DNA of 64,000 nt, taken from positions 1-64,000 of the forward strand of contig CAYMAZ010000015.1 in the NCBI GenBank assembly GCA_964388575.1, given 5' to 3'. The notes beneath the pieces were generated by a model. The model saw only the letters and a list, made by a program, of their open reading frames with translations. It ran no database searches and was not told where the DNA came from. Source of the stretch: CAYMAZ01 sp964388575 (GTDB lineage Bacteria; Bacteroidota; Bacteroidia; Bacteroidales; DTU049). Positions 62,664 through 64,000 of the stretch are shown here, one piece after another; the first letter of the stretch is position 1, and each line of letters opens with the position of its first letter. The translations under genes and the position numbers were made by a program.

Positions 62664-64000
62664 ATGAAAAATGTACTAATTCTCCTGGACTCCCTGTCAC
62701 AATGGAAGCCATATTACAAGACAGACAGCATTCTTACTGCAGCTGAGTATCTTCAAAACCAATCATCAGATATCAGTCCTGTTTTGGTGCTCAATTTATG
62801 CAATGATATTACATACAATTCGGATGGATATTATTGTTCTCTTCTTGCCCAGGCCCGTGGTCACAAAGTTATCCCAAGTGCCGAGGTTCTGAATAAGCTT
62901 GAATCCGGAGCAGGAATTAGAATGGACTCAAATATGCATAAAATCTGCAATCAGTGGATAGAAAAAAATAATATTACGAGTGAATCATGGTATCTCGATA
63001 TTTTTTTTGGAACATGTGCAGAAAAGCAACTTGAAAAAATTGCACGATTCATTTTTGATCAATACTCCTATCCCATCTTGCGAGTTGTGTTGAACAATAA
63101 GCGAAGAAATCAGATCGAGGCAGTCAATCCACTGAAGTTGTCAGAACTGGATGAGAATCAGCAAACATTATTCGCAGAGGCCTTAGATAAATTCAGCACC
63201 AAAGTCTGGAGAACACCCCGTTCAAAAAAAATGCCTCGCTATGATATTGCAATCTACCATCATCCTGAAGAACCATTTCCTCCAAGCAATAAAAAGGCAC
63301 TGTCAAAATTTGTTGATCTTGCAAAACGCATGAATATCCATGCAGAACTGATCACCGAAGCAGACATCAGCAGACTGATGGAATTTGATGCCCTGTTCAT
63401 GCGCCAGACCACTTCCCTGAACCACATCACCTATCAGGTTTGTCAGAAAGCCAAACAGGCAGACCTGGTTGTTATTGATGATCCAATGTCAATTATCAGA
63501 TGCACCAACAAAGTGTATATCAGCGAATTACTTCAGAAGGAAGGCATTCCTGCCCCAAAATCGATGTTACTGTTTAAAAATGATCTTTCAGACTATGAAG
63601 AAATTATAAGTGAAATTGGTTCTCCCTTTATTTTAAAAATTCCCGACGGTTCATTTTCTCACGGTATTGCAAAAATTTCAGATAAAAAACAATTTACAGA
63701 ACAGATCGATACCTTTTTCTGCAAATCATCAATCACCATTGCCCAGGAGTTCCTGCCCACAGAGTTTGACTGGAGAATTGGCATCCTGAACGGTGAAGCA
63801 TTATATGCATGTAAATATTTTATGGTCAACGGACACTGGCAGATTTACTATCATCAGAATTCAGGGAAAAGTCAATCCGGAACAACAGAAACAATACCCA
63901 TCTATCAGGTTCCGAAAGTGATCATTAAAAATGCCATTCGTGCTGCTTCACTCATAGGAAAAGGATTGTACGGAGTTGATCTGAAAATGGTCAATGGTGA
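62664..64000 (+). CDS. RimK-like ATP-grasp protein, 3' partial
   Basis: The frame is open from the ATG at 62664 to the end of the window (445 complete codons plus two bases). Residues about 1-195 are the extra N-terminal domain found in this group; the ATP-grasp core follows. Seen: NTKxxxx-like IDDPMSIIRCTNKVY (about 270-285), LQKEGIPAPKSML, the ATP-lysine strand FILKIPDGSFSHGIAKI (about 324-340), and the metal/ATP region FDWRIGILNGEALYACKYF. The family joins amino acids to carboxylates of peptides, proteins or small molecules; the substrate is unknown. About 50 residues are probably missing. Confidence 0.85.
   Translation, partial: MKNVLILLDSLSQWKPYYKTDSILTAAEYLQNQSSDISPVLVLNLCNDITYNSDGYYCSLLAQARGHKVIPSAEVLNKLESGAGIRMDSNMHKICNQWIEKNNITSESWYLDIFFGTCAEKQLEKIARFIFDQYSYPILRVVLNNKRRNQIEAVNPLKLSELDENQQTLFAEALDKFSTKVWRTPRSKKMPRYDIAIYHHPEEPFPPSNKKALSKFVDLAKRMNIHAELITEADISRLMEFDALFMRQTTSLNHITYQVCQKAKQADLVVIDDPMSIIRCTNKVYISELLQKEGIPAPKSMLLFKNDLSDYEEIISEIGSPFILKIPDGSFSHGIAKISDKKQFTEQIDTFFCKSSITIAQEFLPTEFDWRIGILNGEALYACKYFMVNGHWQIYYHQNSGKSQSGTTETIPIYQVPKVIIKNAIRAASLIGKGLYGVDLKMVNG

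Overview
The window is from a member of the Bacteroidota. Several lines of sequence evidence agree on this: many secreted proteins carry type IX secretion (T9SS) C-terminal sorting domains, promoters follow the TTTG / TAnnTTTG pattern of this phylum, lipoproteins and a TonB receptor/DUF4249 pair are present, and there are FISUMP, DUF2141 and BT_3928-type proteins. Composition is AT-rich. Two runs of exactly ten N (10138-10147 and 54475-54484) show a scaffolded draft or metagenome assembly. I cannot place it below phylum with confidence, and I see no rRNA, tRNA or CRISPR.

Layout. 1-5.3 kb: two large T9SS-exported surface proteins, one with Ig/PKD modules (5' end outside the window) and one PNGase F-like with a LamG insertion. 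5.4-11.3 kb: a DUF3795 protein, a GDPD lipoprotein, a compact nucleic-acid maintenance/tRNA-modification run (family 4 uracil-DNA glycosylase, DUF89, radical SAM COG0731, TrmO), then an unrecognised exported protein. 11.4-20.9 kb: mainly envelope proteins, a Zn-ribbon protein behind an unusually strong Shine-Dalgarno, and two copies (one truncated) of an NTF2/SnoaL-like gene. 21.2-24.2 kb: katG with a strong terminator, then about 1 kb of REP-like palindromes enclosing the relic of a REP-associated (IS200-like) transposase. 24.5-31.9 kb: a delta-60 repeat protein and a run of small housekeeping or hypothetical genes (methyltransferase, M28 peptidase, cation transporter, DUF3788, DUF4180, MBL hydrolase). 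32.4-37.9 kb: a heavy-metal RND efflux system with a CusA-TolC fusion. 38-41 kb: two surface proteins. 41.1-44.8 kb (minus): UDP-sugar dehydrogenase, an oligopeptide-type ABC permease and a BT_3928 protein. 45.1-53.9 kb: M16 peptidase, TonB receptor + DUF4249, a GldM-like single-domain protein, Na/Pi symporter. 54-55.5 kb: a polytopic membrane protein.

The most interesting stretch is 55.6-61.9 kb. It is a compact one-direction cluster of an octaheme cytochrome c (tetrathionate-reductase family), a cytochrome b membrane subunit, a double-rhodanese lipoprotein, two half-size YeeE/YedE transporters (the second fused to a rhodanese domain) and a membrane-anchored rhodanese. I read it as a sulfur-oxyanion respiration and sulfur-trafficking module. 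Three different proteins of this cluster end in a Gly-Cys or Gly-Gly-Cys C-terminus, which I do not recognise as a described motif. The cluster is interrupted by a four-helix-bundle (rRNA-IVS-type) gene bounded by a perfect 15-bp inverted repeat, which looks like an inserted cassette. A hypothetical gene and a RimK-like ATP-grasp gene (3' end outside the window) follow.
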